A stretch of 64,000 nucleotides of DNA from Flavobacterium psychrophilum (GCA_945874225.1 CAMCFT010000005.1:1-64000), one strand, 5' to 3'; shown: positions 1-9,337, counted from the stretch's first letter. A program made the numbers and translations. The notes: a model not told the origin generated them from the letters alone.

Positions 1-1834
1 TACAAGCAACAGCTTCCAATTGTAATACTTGCTCCAAATAAGTAGAAATATTTTTTACACTATATTCTAATGCAGGATAATTGTAATTTATGGTTTTGTC
101 TGTCATTACGGTTTTCGGAGAGCTTCCGAAGAAATCTTCTAAAGCGTAATCCATCGGTTTTGCACCAGTTTTTTTGCTTTCGAAAGTAAAACGATGATCG
201 CCCGTAACATCACCCACTTGGTACATTGGAGCGCGCTCTCTGTCGGCAATTCGTTGTAAAATATCGATGTCTTTTTTGGCAATAACCAATCCCATTCTTT
301 CCTGGGATTCATTTCCAATGATTTCTTTTGCCGAAAGCGTAGGATCACCCACAGGCAATTTGTCTAAATCAATCAAACCGCCTGTTTCTTCTACTAATTC
401 CGAAAGACAGTTCAAATGTCCGCCAGCACCGTGATCGTGAATGGAAACAATTGGATTATGGTCACTTTCCACCAAACCACGAATGGCGTTGGCAGCCCGT
501 TTTTGCATTTCAGGGTTCGAACGTTGTACCGCATTCAACTCGATTCCAGAACTCATCGCTCCAGTATCGGCAGAAGAAACAGCCGCTCCGCCCATTCCGA
601 TTCTATAATTTTCTCCACCAAGAATTACTATTTTATCGCCTTCCTGTGGTTTGTGTTTTATGGCTTGATCTAATTTCCCGTAACCAATTCCGCCCGCTTG
701 CATAATTACTTTGTCGTAACCTAATTTTCGACCCGTCACACTGAGCTTGTCGAAGTGTTCGTGTTCGAAAGTAAGAACCGAACCTGTAATCAATGGTTGT
801 CCAAATTTATTTCCAAAATCAGAAGCTCCGTTCGATGCTTTTATCAAAATATCCATTGGAGTTTGATACAACCATTTTCTTTCGTCCATTCCTTTTTCCC
901 AAGGTCTGTCATCCTGAGCGGAGTCGAAGGACAGCAATCGAGAATATGAAGTCATATAAACCGCTGTCCCTGCCAATGGCAAAGAACCTTGACCACCAGC
1001 CAAACGATCTCTGATTTCTCCTCCCGAACCTGTTGCAGCTCCATTGAAAGGCTCTACGGTTGTTGGGAAATTATGTGTTTCTGCTTTTAATGAAATAACC
1101 GAATCGAATTCTTTTATTTCGTAAAAATCAGGTTTATCGGCAGTTTTTGGAGCAAATTGTTGTACACGTGGTCCTTTTACAAAAGCCACATTATCCTTGT
1201 AAGCCGAAACAATATCGTTCGGATTTTCGGACGATGTTTTCTTGATGAGTTTGAATAGGGAAGAAGGCATTTCTTCACCATCAATTACAAATGTTCCGTT
1301 GAAAATTTTGTGACGACAATGCTCAGAATTGGCTTGCGAAAAAGCAAAAATCTCTGAATCGGTTAATTTACGTCCTAATTTAATCGCTAGGTTATCTAAA
1401 TATTCTACTTCGTCAGGACTTAATGACAAACCTTCAGATTTGTTATATGCTGCAATATCGTCAATATTTAAAATCGCTTCGGGTTCAATGTGAATCGTGA
1501 AAATATCTTGATTTAATTCGGAATATTTTTGCGAAAGCATTGGATCAAAATCCAAGGACTCTTCTGAAGCTTTATGAAATTCTTCAATTCGAATGATTCC
1601 TGAAATGCCCATATTTTGGGTAATTTCCACGGCGTTAGTACTCCAAGGCGTAACCATAGTGGCACGAGGACCAACAAAAAAATCCGTTAACACGGATTTT
1701 TCTATTTTAGTGGAGTCGGCAAAAAGCCAGTTGAGTTTTGAAATGTCTTGAGCCGACATTTCGATTTCGCTCAATGTATTTTGCGTCTGAACAGCATATA
1801 TCGTTTTGCTTTGGTTTTCAAAGAAATGAATCAT
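1..1834 (-). CDS. purL: Phosphoribosylformylglycinamidine synthase, 5' part (runs off left edge)
   Basis: Enzyme of de novo purine synthesis that converts FGAR to FGAM using glutamine. About 611 N-terminal residues are visible, read without a stop from the ATG at 1834. Recognisable stretches are NSEHCRHKIF, ETHNFPTTVEPFNGAATGSGG and the glycine-rich MQAGGIGYGKLD, all typical of the long single-chain PurL (about 1200 aa). Two short segments look foreign: LLSFDSAQDD (about residue 302) and HFDKLSVT (about residue 361). Both match the translation of a dispersed repeat and both keep the frame. They sit where I would expect short surface loops. The rest of the gene lies outside the window. Confidence 0.95.
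   Translation of the reverse strand, partial: MIHFFENQSKTIYAVQTQNTLSEIEMSAQDISKLNWLFADSTKIEKSVLTDFFVGPRATMVTPWSTNAVEITQNMGISGIIRIEEFHKASEESLDFDPMLSQKYSELNQDIFTIHIEPEAILNIDDIAAYNKSEGLSLSPDEVEYLDNLAIKLGRKLTDSEIFAFSQANSEHCRHKIFNGTFVIDGEEMPSSLFKLIKKTSSENPNDIVSAYKDNVAFVKGPRVQQFAPKTADKPDFYEIKEFDSVISLKAETHNFPTTVEPFNGAATGSGGEIRDRLAGGQGSLPLAGTAVYMTSYSRLLSFDSAQDDRPWEKGMDERKWLYQTPMDILIKASNGASDFGNKFGQPLITGSVLTFEHEHFDKLSVTGRKLGYDKVIMQAGGIGYGKLDQAIKHKPQEGDKIVILGGENYRIGMGGAAVSSADTGAMSSGIELNAVQRSNPEMQKRAANAIRGLVESDHNPIVSIHDHGAGGHLNCLSELVEETGGLIDLDKLPVGDPTLSAKEIIGNESQERMGLVIAKKDIDILQRIADRERAPMYQVGDVTGDHRFTFESKKTGAKPMDYALEDFFGSSPKTVMTDKTINYNYPALEYSVKNISTYLEQVLQLEAVAC
735..757. repeat. Dispersed repeat unit inside purL (copy 2)
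   Basis: The plus strand reads GTCACACTGAGCTTGTCGAAG, one of two common arms of a short repeat often seen between genes in flavobacteria and other bacteria. Here it is within purL, read in frame on the minus strand as HFDKLSVT, between the conserved TFEHE and GRKLGYDK segments. Confidence 0.75.
907..933. repeat. Dispersed repeat unit inside purL (copy 1)
   Basis: The plus strand reads GTCATCCTGAGCGGAGTCGA followed by AGGAC, the second arm type of the same repeat family. It is translated in frame on the minus strand as LSFDSAQDD, between TSYSRL and RPWEKGM of PurL. It lies about 170 bp from the other copy in the same orientation. Confidence 0.8.
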
Positions 1835-1893
1835 TATGATAGTGAAGTTAGTGTTGTTTTGGCTGCAAATTTAAGGAATTAAGATTTAAAAAA

Positions 1894-1915
1894 AAAGCGG
1901 CAAATTTGCCGCTTT
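1894..1915 (-). terminator. Intrinsic terminator after the endonuclease gene
   Basis: Perfect hairpin AAAGCGGCAAA/TTTGCCGCTTT, followed on the minus strand by a run of about nine T. It lies just downstream of the endonuclease stop (1936) and before the purL start, so the two minus-strand genes are probably separate transcripts. Confidence 0.85.
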
Positions 1916-1935
1916 AGATAAATAGTTTTTTTAAA

Positions 1936-3984
1936 CTAGTTTACAATTAGTTTTTTAGTAACCGATGAATTATGATTGGTTATTTTGACTAAGTAAACTC
2001 CTTTTTGAAGATTGTTTACAACAGCAGATGAACTGTTTGTGTATTCTTTTTCGAAAACTTTTTGTCCTAATATTGATAATATTTCCACTGAATGTTTGCC
2101 ATCTGAATCATTAAAAATAATATTGAAATTTCCTTTTGATGGATTGGGGTAAATTTTGAATTCCTCTTGGTTTAAAGTTGAAATTCCTAAACCAGAATAA
2201 CAAGTCCAAGAAAGATCGTCGATAGCGACACGATTTGAGGTGGAATTATTAGCTAAACTTACAATAACATCGCCTGAAATATTGATTCCAGAAATGGTTG
2301 TTGTAGTTAAAGTAGCACTATACGGAATAGTTCCAACAAAATTCCCATTTACCAATAAATTAAATGTTCCACTTGTTCCTGTAAATTTTAATAAAGTGGT
2401 TATTGTTAAATTTCCAATTCCATCAGCAGATGTTGAAGCCGAAAGAGACCCGTTTCTCACACAAATTGCTCTAGTATTAACGTTTTGATCTGTGCGTGCA
2501 TCAGTTGCTGTCCAATTCAATCCAGAGTCACCAGTCCAAATTTGGATTCCATAGGAGGAAGCACTGGCAGGAATATTTTCGAAACTTTCGCTTGCACAAG
2601 AAGTTGAAATAACTGTCGTTGTTGCGTTTACGGAATTACTTTGAGATGAAGGATTTGCAACTGCATCTTTAGCTATTACATAAAAAGAATAAGTTGTTTC
2701 AGGAGTTAACCCATTTACAATAGCAGTTGTTCCAGAAACTATAGTTTTTAAAACAGCATCTACATAAACATCATAGCTAGTTACTCCAATATTATCACTA
2801 CTTGCAGTCCAACTCAAAGATACTGTACTTGAAGAACTTCCTGTAACAGCCAAGTTTGTAGGTGCGGTTGGATTTTGATTATCCGGAATAACGACGGTCG
2901 TTGTACCATTTACAATATTACTGGCTGGAGATGGGTTTACGGCGGCATCTTTTGTAATAATGTAAAAAGAATAAGTAGTCGATGCAGAAAGTCCTGTTAT
3001 TGTTGCTGTTATATTTGAACTGGAAACCGAAGTTTTCAAAACTCCATTCATATATATTTCATAACTAGTAACGGCAACATTATCTGTACCAGATGTCCAA
3101 CTTAGAGAAACTGTACTCGAGGTTGTTCCCGTAACCGCTAAATTGGAGGCAGCAGTTGGAGCTTGAGTATCGGCAACTGGATTCCAAACTGTTTGTACAT
3201 ATTCCGGATGGTCAATGTAGGGATTTCTATTATTCTGACGGGCATAAATGGCATTGTTACGAGCAATTTCTCTGGCATTTACAGGGTCTTGTGCGTGCCA
3301 AGTCAACAACATATTTAAAAAAGCAGTTGTAAATACCTGATTACTTGAACCATCAAACATAGCGAAACTATAACCTGAAACGGTATTTTCATAACGGGTG
3401 GCAAAATAAAAATACATTCTGGCAATATCGCCTTTGAATTCAGCTATCGGTTCGAATACCGTACCAGAATATCCAGAAACACCACTAGAACCTAGTTTAC
3501 TTCCGTTTAATGTAGTTTGAGAAGCAGAAGCAACTATTCCGTGTGGAAAGGCACTTCGCAGTCCATTTACTTTACCATCTGTTGGCGTGATGGAATGCGC
3601 ATCAGAAACCATTGGAGCAGATTCATTGAAAACTGACTGGGGAATGATGTGTTCTCTATTGTAACAATCGCCTTCAACGGAATAATTACCACATTTATCT
3701 GTTGGTGATGAAGTAGAATAAGTGTAAGGGTCAAGTCCTATTGGATTTTCAGAATACATATCTAAAACAGTTCCATCATTTTCATAATAATAGTCTCTGT
3801 CAGATGTTAGGTAAGTTGTGTATAAACCATCATATCCGTTATCAGTATGACCTTTGATGATATTGTATAATTGTGTTTTCAGTGTATATCCTGTAGCATT
3901 TGCTGTAGAATAATATCCTGTGGGAATTTGTGCATAAGAAATCAGAGAAAATAATAATGCAGTAAAAAGTATTTTAAAGTTCAT
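1936..3984 (-). CDS. Secreted endonuclease I family nuclease with FN3 domains and T9SS sorting signal
   Basis: 682 aa. Residues 1-18 form a signal peptide ending SYAQ. An endonuclease I (NucM-like) domain follows, with the metal/catalytic motif NREHIIPQSVF near residues 109-119. Two fibronectin type III domains lie at about 275-365 and 370-460; both start with a QxPTAxxNLAVTG segment and look like an internal duplication. A further domain (about 465-590) may bind a ligand. The C-terminus begins with YPNPSKGNF and ends VTKKLIVN, a type A type IX secretion sorting domain. The product should be an extracellular or surface nuclease for DNA/RNA scavenging. It appears monocistronic, with a terminator at 1894-1915. 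Confidence 0.9.
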   Translation of the reverse strand: MNFKILFTALLFSLISYAQIPTGYYSTANATGYTLKTQLYNIIKGHTDNGYDGLYTTYLTSDRDYYYENDGTVLDMYSENPIGLDPYTYSTSSPTDKCGNYSVEGDCYNREHIIPQSVFNESAPMVSDAHSITPTDGKVNGLRSAFPHGIVASASQTTLNGSKLGSSGVSGYSGTVFEPIAEFKGDIARMYFYFATRYENTVSGYSFAMFDGSSNQVFTTAFLNMLLTWHAQDPVNAREIARNNAIYARQNNRNPYIDHPEYVQTVWNPVADTQAPTAASNLAVTGTTSSTVSLSWTSGTDNVAVTSYEIYMNGVLKTSVSSSNITATITGLSASTTYSFYIITKDAAVNPSPASNIVNGTTTVVIPDNQNPTAPTNLAVTGSSSSTVSLSWTASSDNIGVTSYDVYVDAVLKTIVSGTTAIVNGLTPETTYSFYVIAKDAVANPSSQSNSVNATTTVISTSCASESFENIPASASSYGIQIWTGDSGLNWTATDARTDQNVNTRAICVRNGSLSASTSADGIGNLTITTLLKFTGTSGTFNLLVNGNFVGTIPYSATLTTTTISGINISGDVIVSLANNSTSNRVAIDDLSWTCYSGLGISTLNQEEFKIYPNPSKGNFNIIFNDSDGKHSVEILSILGQKVFEKEYTNSSSAVVNNLQKGVYLVKITNHNSSVTKKLIVN

Positions 3985-4077
3985 TGAATTTTATTTATAA
4001 ATGTAATTTTTATTGGAGGGTAAAATTAGATAAAAGTCAAAAGGATTCAACAAGTTTGAATGTTAATTTAATAACAT

Positions 4078-5604
4078 TTATTTAGGAAAAGTTTTATTTT
4101 GATAAGCACCTAAATCAGGAGGCAAAGTTCTAGTGTTTCCTAGTATATCCAAAGGTATTAGATAAGTCGAATTTCCTTTGGCAAAAGCCGCAGAAGTTTC
4201 GTCAATATTCAGTTTGTTTTGAGAAACCTTAAAGAACTTGGGATCTTTATTTTGAATAATTGCGTTATAATGAACAGGATCTGTAGTAAACTGATATTCA
4301 GGATGACTGGTGTACTGATTTGAATCATTGTTGAACCTAATCAAGCAATTATTGAATTGGTATTCGAATGAAGCTCCTGTTTTTTTATTCAAAATCATTT
4401 CGTTGGAATAAGAACCATAAACGATACAATTATTGAAAGTGGCTTGCGTTAAATTTTTTACTTCCGGGACAGCACCAGTATAATAGTTATTTACCAAAAC
4501 CGCCACTTGACTAGAACTTGACCAATTATTATTGAATGTACTATGAGTAAATTTATAATCTCCACCATAAGTGCAGGCTAAGCTGGCTAGTCCTGCATTA
4601 TTGATGACTAGATTTTCTCCATTAATTTTCGCTGTTTGGGCAAGAATTCCATAATTGGTAGAATTATAAATCTGGGTATTTTTTATTTGCACCGTTGTCC
4701 CGTTATTGTTTTGAATCAACAAACCAATAGCTGCATTTTTTATCGTTAAATGATTTATATTATGATTGGTACTTCCGTCGGTTAGCCAAATTGCTCCCCA
4801 CTGTCCCGGAACATCAGCAAAATCAGGTTCTAATCGATCTCCTTCAAAAATCACTTCGTTTTCTAGCTTATCAGTTGTTGAAGCCGTGCCATTTACATTT
4901 AGAGCTGCATTTGCTCCTAAAATAAGCCCGGAGTTTGCGTGAAAATGGACTCTTGCTCCCGGATCAAACGATACTGTTTTTCCGGAAGGAACCGCTGCAT
5001 ATCCATAAATTACATAGGGTTTTTCGTTTGTAAAGGTGAGTTCATTGCCATTTACCGGGTCTGTTTCACTTAAAAAGAATCCATAAATTTCTTCATCCCC
5101 AATAGGAAGTGTTTCCGTTGTTTCATCATCAAAACGTTGAGGATAAAGAAATACAGCATCCTGAATGAGCGTCACTAATTCCACTTTTTGAAGATTTGAT
5201 CCGCCATCAAATAAAATCTGGTCCGTGTATAGAAAATCAGTTGGGTTGGCATCGGCAATGTTTACAGTAGTTTCAATAAAAATATACATACTGTCTTTTG
5301 CCAAAAGATTCACGTTATCGAATGATTTCCCTTGATTTCCCTGCATTCCATCAACGGTCATTCTGTATTTTGAACTTAATCCTTTTCCTAATTTTATACT
5401 TGGAATAGTAATATCATTTTTACTATGATTATATACTTTTAAAGTATAAGTACTTGAACCAATGTTAGTAAAAACGGTGTCTAAATAAATGGTATCTCTC
5501 GAAAATTCTAAATCTCCAGTGCTTGGCACGGTTTCAAAATCTGTTCGACACGAGCTAAGAGAAATAAGGATTCCAATAATAAACAGAAAAGTAAACTGAC
5601 GCAT
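4078..5604 (-). CDS. Lipoprotein with right-handed parallel beta-helix repeats
   Basis: 508 aa. The N-terminus is a lipoprotein signal with lipobox SLSSC (Cys at about residue 19). Residues 30-150 resemble a beta-sandwich (DTIYLDTVFTNIGSST). From about 200 to 450 the chain has repeated beta-strand turns rich in N and G (LTIKNAAIGLLIQNNNGTT, LVINNAGLASLACTYGG), consistent with a parallel beta-helix. The last 50 residues contain LPPDLGAYQ, common at the end of this family. Probably anchored in the outer membrane. The substrate is unknown; these folds often bind or cleave polysaccharide, but no catalytic residues can be named here. Confidence 0.75.
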   Translation of the reverse strand: MRQFTFLFIIGILISLSSCRTDFETVPSTGDLEFSRDTIYLDTVFTNIGSSTYTLKVYNHSKNDITIPSIKLGKGLSSKYRMTVDGMQGNQGKSFDNVNLLAKDSMYIFIETTVNIADANPTDFLYTDQILFDGGSNLQKVELVTLIQDAVFLYPQRFDDETTETLPIGDEEIYGFFLSETDPVNGNELTFTNEKPYVIYGYAAVPSGKTVSFDPGARVHFHANSGLILGANAALNVNGTASTTDKLENEVIFEGDRLEPDFADVPGQWGAIWLTDGSTNHNINHLTIKNAAIGLLIQNNNGTTVQIKNTQIYNSTNYGILAQTAKINGENLVINNAGLASLACTYGGDYKFTHSTFNNNWSSSSQVAVLVNNYYTGAVPEVKNLTQATFNNCIVYGSYSNEMILNKKTGASFEYQFNNCLIRFNNDSNQYTSHPEYQFTTDPVHYNAIIQNKDPKFFKVSQNKLNIDETSAAFAKGNSTYLIPLDILGNTRTLPPDLGAYQNKTFPK

Positions 5605-5732
5605 TTCGTTAGATTTTTTTGTAAAAATAGTAAAAAACTAATAGGATTGAATAACGATTTTCAATTTTGAATATATAATACCAATTTATATCCTAATCTT
5701 TTATATAAATTTACAGTTTTAAAGGAAAACCT

Positions 5733-6167
5733 ATGACATTCGACAAAGATAAAATCGTTCACTATTGCAACGAAATTTCGAAAAACACTTTAATGCAAAC
5801 GCTAAACATCGAATTTGTTGATGCAGGAGAAGATTATTTAGTGGCAACAATGCCTGTAAATCCTTCCGTTCACCAACCAATGGGCTTATTACACGGTGGG
5901 GCTTCAGTAGCTTTAGCCGAAAGTGTGGGAAGTGCAGCCTCGATGTTATTTGTTAATTCGGAACATAGTGAAGTTCGTGGAATTGAAATATCAGCAAATC
6001 ATCTTAAAGCTAAACGTGAAGGAATGGTAACAGCAACGGCAAGAATTCTTCACAAAGGAAGAAGCATCCATCTTTGGGAAATCCGAATTACTGATGAAAA
6101 TGGAGCTTTAATTTCCCTTTGTAAATTGACCAATATGGTTGTTCCTAAAAGAAAAAGCCAAGATTAA
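5733..6167 (+). CDS. Hotdog-fold PaaI-family thioesterase, likely DHNA-CoA hydrolase
   Basis: 144 aa, the usual length of a single hotdog domain. HQPMGLLHGGASVALAES (about residues 46-63) is the characteristic segment with the catalytic acid in the central helix. The next gene, 2 bp downstream, encodes an isochorismate synthase. That pairing suggests the MenI role: hydrolysis of 1,4-dihydroxy-2-naphthoyl-CoA in menaquinone synthesis. A general acyl-CoA thioesterase remains possible. The ATG at 5733 is the only reasonable start. Confidence 0.8.
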   Translation: MTFDKDKIVHYCNEISKNTLMQTLNIEFVDAGEDYLVATMPVNPSVHQPMGLLHGGASVALAESVGSAASMLFVNSEHSEVRGIEISANHLKAKREGMVTATARILHKGRSIHLWEIRITDENGALISLCKLTNMVVPKRKSQD

Positions 6168-6169
6168 TA

Positions 6170-7213
6170 ATGGAAATAATTTTAGAAAAAGCCAAAAATA
6201 AATTTAAACAAAATCTTCCTTTTGTAATTTACAAAAAACCTAATGATGTTAGTATTATTGGGCTTTTTCAAAAAAATGATACTTTATTTGAAGTAAACGA
6301 TTTTACTGAAAAGGGTTTTGTTTTTGCTTCTTTCGACGGAAATAAAACAGTGCTAATTCCGGAAAACGAATCCGAAATTTTTAGTGTTGCTTTAAACAAA
6401 AATACAACTGTTATTCCTGAAAAAGAATCTGATTTGCCAAATGAATCAGACAGAAATAATTTTAAAAATTTGGTTTCCAAGGGAATTCAAGCCATCAAAA
6501 ACAACGAATTCAAAAAAGTAGTTTTGTCTCGAAAAGAAACGGTTGATTTAGTTGATTTTGATTTGGTTGCTACTTTCGAAAAGTTGGTTCAGTTGTATCC
6601 CAGCACTTTTGTTTATTGCTTTTCTCATCCAAAGGTTGGGATTTGGCTTGGTGCTACGCCTGAACAATTATTAAAATCGGAAGATAACGTATTCGAAACT
6701 ATTGCTTTAGCAGGAACGCAAAAGGACAATGGTTCTAATGAAGTTTTGTGGCATAAAAAAGAAGAAGATGAACAGCAATTTGTCACTGATTATATTGTAG
6801 AAACACTTAGTGAAGTTGCTTCTGATATAATGGTTTCAAAACCTTATAGTATCAAAGCAGGGAGTATTTGGCATATCAAAACAGATATTTCGGGTGTGCT
6901 GAATTCGGATTTTGGGTTGCAACAAGTGATTCAATTATTGCATCCGACACCAGCGGTTTGCGGTTTGCCAAAGGAACAATCGAAAACATTTATTTTGGAA
7001 AACGAAAATTACGACAGAACTTTTTATACCGGTTTTCTTGGGGAATTAAATATGGAAAACAAAACCGATTTGTTTGTAAATTTGCGCTGTATGGAAATTT
7101 GTGAATCGCAGGCAAATTTGTTTATGGGTTGTGGTATTACAAAAGACAGCATTTCGGAAAAAGAGTGGGAGGAAAGCATTAATAAATCGTTGACGATGAA
7201 GAGGGTTTTATAA
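6170..7213 (+). CDS. menF: Isochorismate synthase (chorismate-binding enzyme)
   Basis: 347 aa, a short form of the MenF/EntC/TrpE fold. Visible family motifs are FKKVVLSRKE, IALAGTQKDN (GTxxR-like region with a K/Q variation), LHPTPAVCGLPKEQS and RTFYTGFLGE, which form the Mg-chorismate site. It converts chorismate to isochorismate, the first step of menaquinone synthesis. The gene starts 2 bp after the thioesterase stop, so the two form an operon. Siderophore synthesis is less likely because no siderophore genes are nearby. Confidence 0.85.
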   Translation: MEIILEKAKNKFKQNLPFVIYKKPNDVSIIGLFQKNDTLFEVNDFTEKGFVFASFDGNKTVLIPENESEIFSVALNKNTTVIPEKESDLPNESDRNNFKNLVSKGIQAIKNNEFKKVVLSRKETVDLVDFDLVATFEKLVQLYPSTFVYCFSHPKVGIWLGATPEQLLKSEDNVFETIALAGTQKDNGSNEVLWHKKEEDEQQFVTDYIVETLSEVASDIMVSKPYSIKAGSIWHIKTDISGVLNSDFGLQQVIQLLHPTPAVCGLPKEQSKTFILENENYDRTFYTGFLGELNMENKTDLFVNLRCMEICESQANLFMGCGITKDSISEKEWEESINKSLTMKRVL

Positions 7214-7216
7214 AAA

Positions 7217-7347
7217 GGAACACAGATGAGACGGATTTACTTCGTAAAGACGCAGATAAAAACAGATTTTAATTTTTTAAACATAATAAAAATCTGTTTT
7301 AATCCGTGTTTTAGCAAAGCTAATCGGCGTTTATCCGTGTCCTAAAT
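7217..7347. repeat. Imperfect inverted repeat between menF and bshB1
   Basis: About 130 bp. The left arm contains ACACAGATGAGACGGATTTA and AACAGATTTTAA; the right arm answers with AAAATCTGTTTTAATCCGTG and CGTTTATCCGTGTCC. This is a known style of flavobacterial intergenic repeat and can fold into a long hairpin. Related wording (AAAATCTGTAATAATCTGTG) recurs at 28727-28790. Confidence 0.6.
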
Positions 7348-7367
7348 TAATACTAACAAAAAAACAA

Positions 7368-8084
7368 ATGAAACTAGACATATTAGCATTCGGTGCGCAT
7401 CCTGATGATGTGGAATTAGGTTGTGGCGGAACAATTTCCAAAGAAATAGCACTCGGGAAAAAAGTGGGAATTATTGATTTGACACGTGGTGAACTTGGCA
7501 CACGTGGTTCAGCTGAAATTCGTAACCAAGAAGCTGAAGATGCTGCAAAAATTCTGGGTGTTTCTGTTCGGGAAAATCTGGATATGCGAGATGGGTTTTT
7601 TGTAAATGATGAATCACATCAACTGGAAATCATTCAAATGCTTCGGAAATATAAACCTGAAATAGTTTTGTGTAATGCTATTGACGATCGTCATATTGAT
7701 CACGGAAAAGGGAGTCAATTAGTTTCAGATGCTTGTTTTCTTTCTGGTTTGATGAAAATTGAAACCGAAATTAATGGAGAAAAACAAGAAGCCTGGCGAC
7801 CAAAATTAGTCTATCATTATATACAATGGAAACACATAACACCCGATTTTGTAGTTGATATTACTGGTTATAACGACAAAAGGGTAGAGGCTATCATGGC
7901 ATATAGTTCCCAGTTTTTTAATCCAAATTCGGATGAACCTGAAACACTGATTGCATCAAAAAACTTTCTGGAAAGCCTTAATTATAGGGCACAGGATTTA
8001 GGAAGATTGATTGGTACAGATTATGCTGAAGGATTTACGGTCGAAAGATATTTGGGAGTCAATAGCTTAGGAGATTTGATATAA
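7368..8084 (+). CDS. bshB1: Bacillithiol biosynthesis deacetylase BshB1
   Basis: 238 aa, full length for the family. It removes the acetyl group from GlcNAc-malate in bacillithiol synthesis. The zinc-binding motif AHPDDVELGCGG is at residues 10-21, and a second metal/catalytic segment DDRHIDHG is near 106-113. TRGELGTRGS is also typical of BshB1. The protein is cytosolic. Bacillithiol as the main low-molecular-weight thiol fits the sulfide and persulfide genes further along this window. Confidence 0.92.
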   Translation: MKLDILAFGAHPDDVELGCGGTISKEIALGKKVGIIDLTRGELGTRGSAEIRNQEAEDAAKILGVSVRENLDMRDGFFVNDESHQLEIIQMLRKYKPEIVLCNAIDDRHIDHGKGSQLVSDACFLSGLMKIETEINGEKQEAWRPKLVYHYIQWKHITPDFVVDITGYNDKRVEAIMAYSSQFFNPNSDEPETLIASKNFLESLNYRAQDLGRLIGTDYAEGFTVERYLGVNSLGDLI

Positions 8085-8100
8085 TTTTTTTAAATTTTTC

Positions 8101-8131
8101 TTTGCAAAAGCCAACTTTAGTGTTATATTTG
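8101..8131 (+). promoter_or_regulatory. Promoter of tRNA-His
   Basis: TTTG at 8101-8104 and TATATTTG at 8124-8131 match the Bacteroidetes -33/-7 consensus (TTTG, about 19 bp, TAnnTTTG). Transcription would start a few bases before the mature tRNA at 8146. Confidence 0.8.
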
Positions 8132-8145
8132 CACTCGTTAAAAAT

Positions 8146-8220
8146 GGTGGTTGTAGCTCAGCTGGTTAGAGTATTGGTTTGTGGTGCCGAGGGTCGCCGG
8201 TTCGAACCCGGTCAGCCACC
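8146..8220 (+). tRNA. tRNA-His (GTG anticodon)
   Basis: The cloverleaf can be drawn by hand. G-1 at 8146 pairs with C73 at 8220, and the acceptor stem GTGGTTG pairs with CAGCCAC through one G-U. The anticodon loop is TTGTGGT with anticodon GTG, and the T arm is GCCGG TTCGAAC CCGGT. The extra G-1:C73 pair is the identity mark of tRNA-His. CCA is not encoded. Confidence 0.95.
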
Positions 8221-8231
8221 CAGAACGCAAA

Positions 8232-8293
8232 AGCTTCGAAGAAATTCGAGGCTTTTTTTGTGGTAAAAAAAAGCCTCGAATTTCTCCGAAGCT
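8232..8293. terminator. Long bidirectional terminator hairpin
   Basis: An inverted repeat of about 28 bp per arm: AGCTTCGAAGAAATTCGAGG plus a T run on the left, an A run plus GCCTCGAATTTCTCCGAAGC on the right. The loop is GTGGT. T runs on both strands let it end tRNA-His on plus and the peptidase gene on minus. Confidence 0.9.
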
Positions 8294-8320
8294 CTTTATT
8301 GTATTTTTTAAGTCAAAAAA

Positions 8321-9337
8321 TTATTTCCCGTTTTTATCAACTACAGGACGATTTTCTCTGTTGGCTAATTCCCAGGCAATGGTAAAGGCTAGTTGCGCTC
8401 TTTTTGCCAAAGCGTCAAATTCAATTTTATCGACTTCATCGGTAGCTTGATGATAATCAGCATGAACACCATTGAAAAGAAAAACAGAAGGAATCCCGTT
8501 TTTGGCAAAATTGTAATGATCTGAGCGGTAATAAAAACGATTTGGATCCGCTCTTTCATTGTATTTGTAATCTATAAATAAGTTCACATACTTTTTATTA
8601 GCTTCTTCACAAATGTTGTATAAATCTGTCGAAAGGTAATCAGAACCAATTAGGTACACATAATTACTCGAATCATTATGGAATTCATCACGTCGGCCAA
8701 TCATATCAATATTGATGTCGGTTATGGTGTTTGCCAATGGAAATATAGGGTGTTGAGAATAATAGCTAGAACCTAACAAACCGTGTTCTTCGCCAGTCAT
8801 ATGAAGAAATAAAATAGAACGTTTTGGACCATGACCGTCTTTTTTAGCTTTTGAAAATGCCTGAGCAATTTCGAGTAAAGCCACCGTTCCGGAACCATCA
8901 TCATCAGCACCATTGTAAACTTCTCCTTTTTTTATACCAATGTGATCATAATGAGCCGAAATTACAATGATTTCATCTGGTTTCTCAGAACCTTCAATAA
9001 ATGCCCAAATGTTTTCAGAATCAGGCAGATTATCATTCCGAATGGCATTCAGGAAAGAAGCCGGAATTCTTTGGTAAAAATCTGTTGCACCTTTTGGAAA
9101 AGAAATAGTATTGGCTTTGTACTGACTGATGAGATAATCTCCCGCTTTTTTTTGTCCTTTAGATCCGGTGTCACGGCCTTCCATTTCGTCAGAGGCTACT
9201 ATATAAAGATGCGTTTTTAAATCAGCGACAGTAATAGTATTCGTATATTTTGTTGGTGAAACATTAGATAATCTGCTTTTTTGTGAAGTACAAGAAATTG
9301 ATGCGGCTAGTAATAAGAGAATTAGAACTTTTTTCAT
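8321..9337 (-). CDS. M28 family zinc aminopeptidase, lipoprotein
   Basis: 338 aa. The signal ends in lipobox AASISC (Cys about residue 16), so the enzyme is probably attached to a membrane facing the periplasm. The two-zinc M28 core is visible: SAHYDHIG, NGADDDGSGT, TGEEHGLLGS, IDMIGR and a late RSDHYNFAKNGIP. It should release N-terminal amino acids from peptides. Length and layout are normal for Bacteroidetes M28 lipoproteins. It shares the terminator at 8232-8293 with tRNA-His. Confidence 0.9.
   Translation of the reverse strand: MKKVLILLLLAASISCTSQKSRLSNVSPTKYTNTITVADLKTHLYIVASDEMEGRDTGSKGQKKAGDYLISQYKANTISFPKGATDFYQRIPASFLNAIRNDNLPDSENIWAFIEGSEKPDEIIVISAHYDHIGIKKGEVYNGADDDGSGTVALLEIAQAFSKAKKDGHGPKRSILFLHMTGEEHGLLGSSYYSQHPIFPLANTITDINIDMIGRRDEFHNDSSNYVYLIGSDYLSTDLYNICEEANKKYVNLFIDYKYNERADPNRFYYRSDHYNFAKNGIPSVFLFNGVHADYHQATDEVDKIEFDALAKRAQLAFTIAWELANRENRPVVDKNGK

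Noticed and set aside
735..933. purL as a pseudogene broken by repeats
   Set aside because: Both insertions keep the frame and no stop codon appears in the 611 visible codons; flanking motifs are intact.
755..1014. Plus-strand open frames opposite purL
   Set aside because: They are shadows of the purL reading frame and the repeat; codon use and composition are not protein-like.
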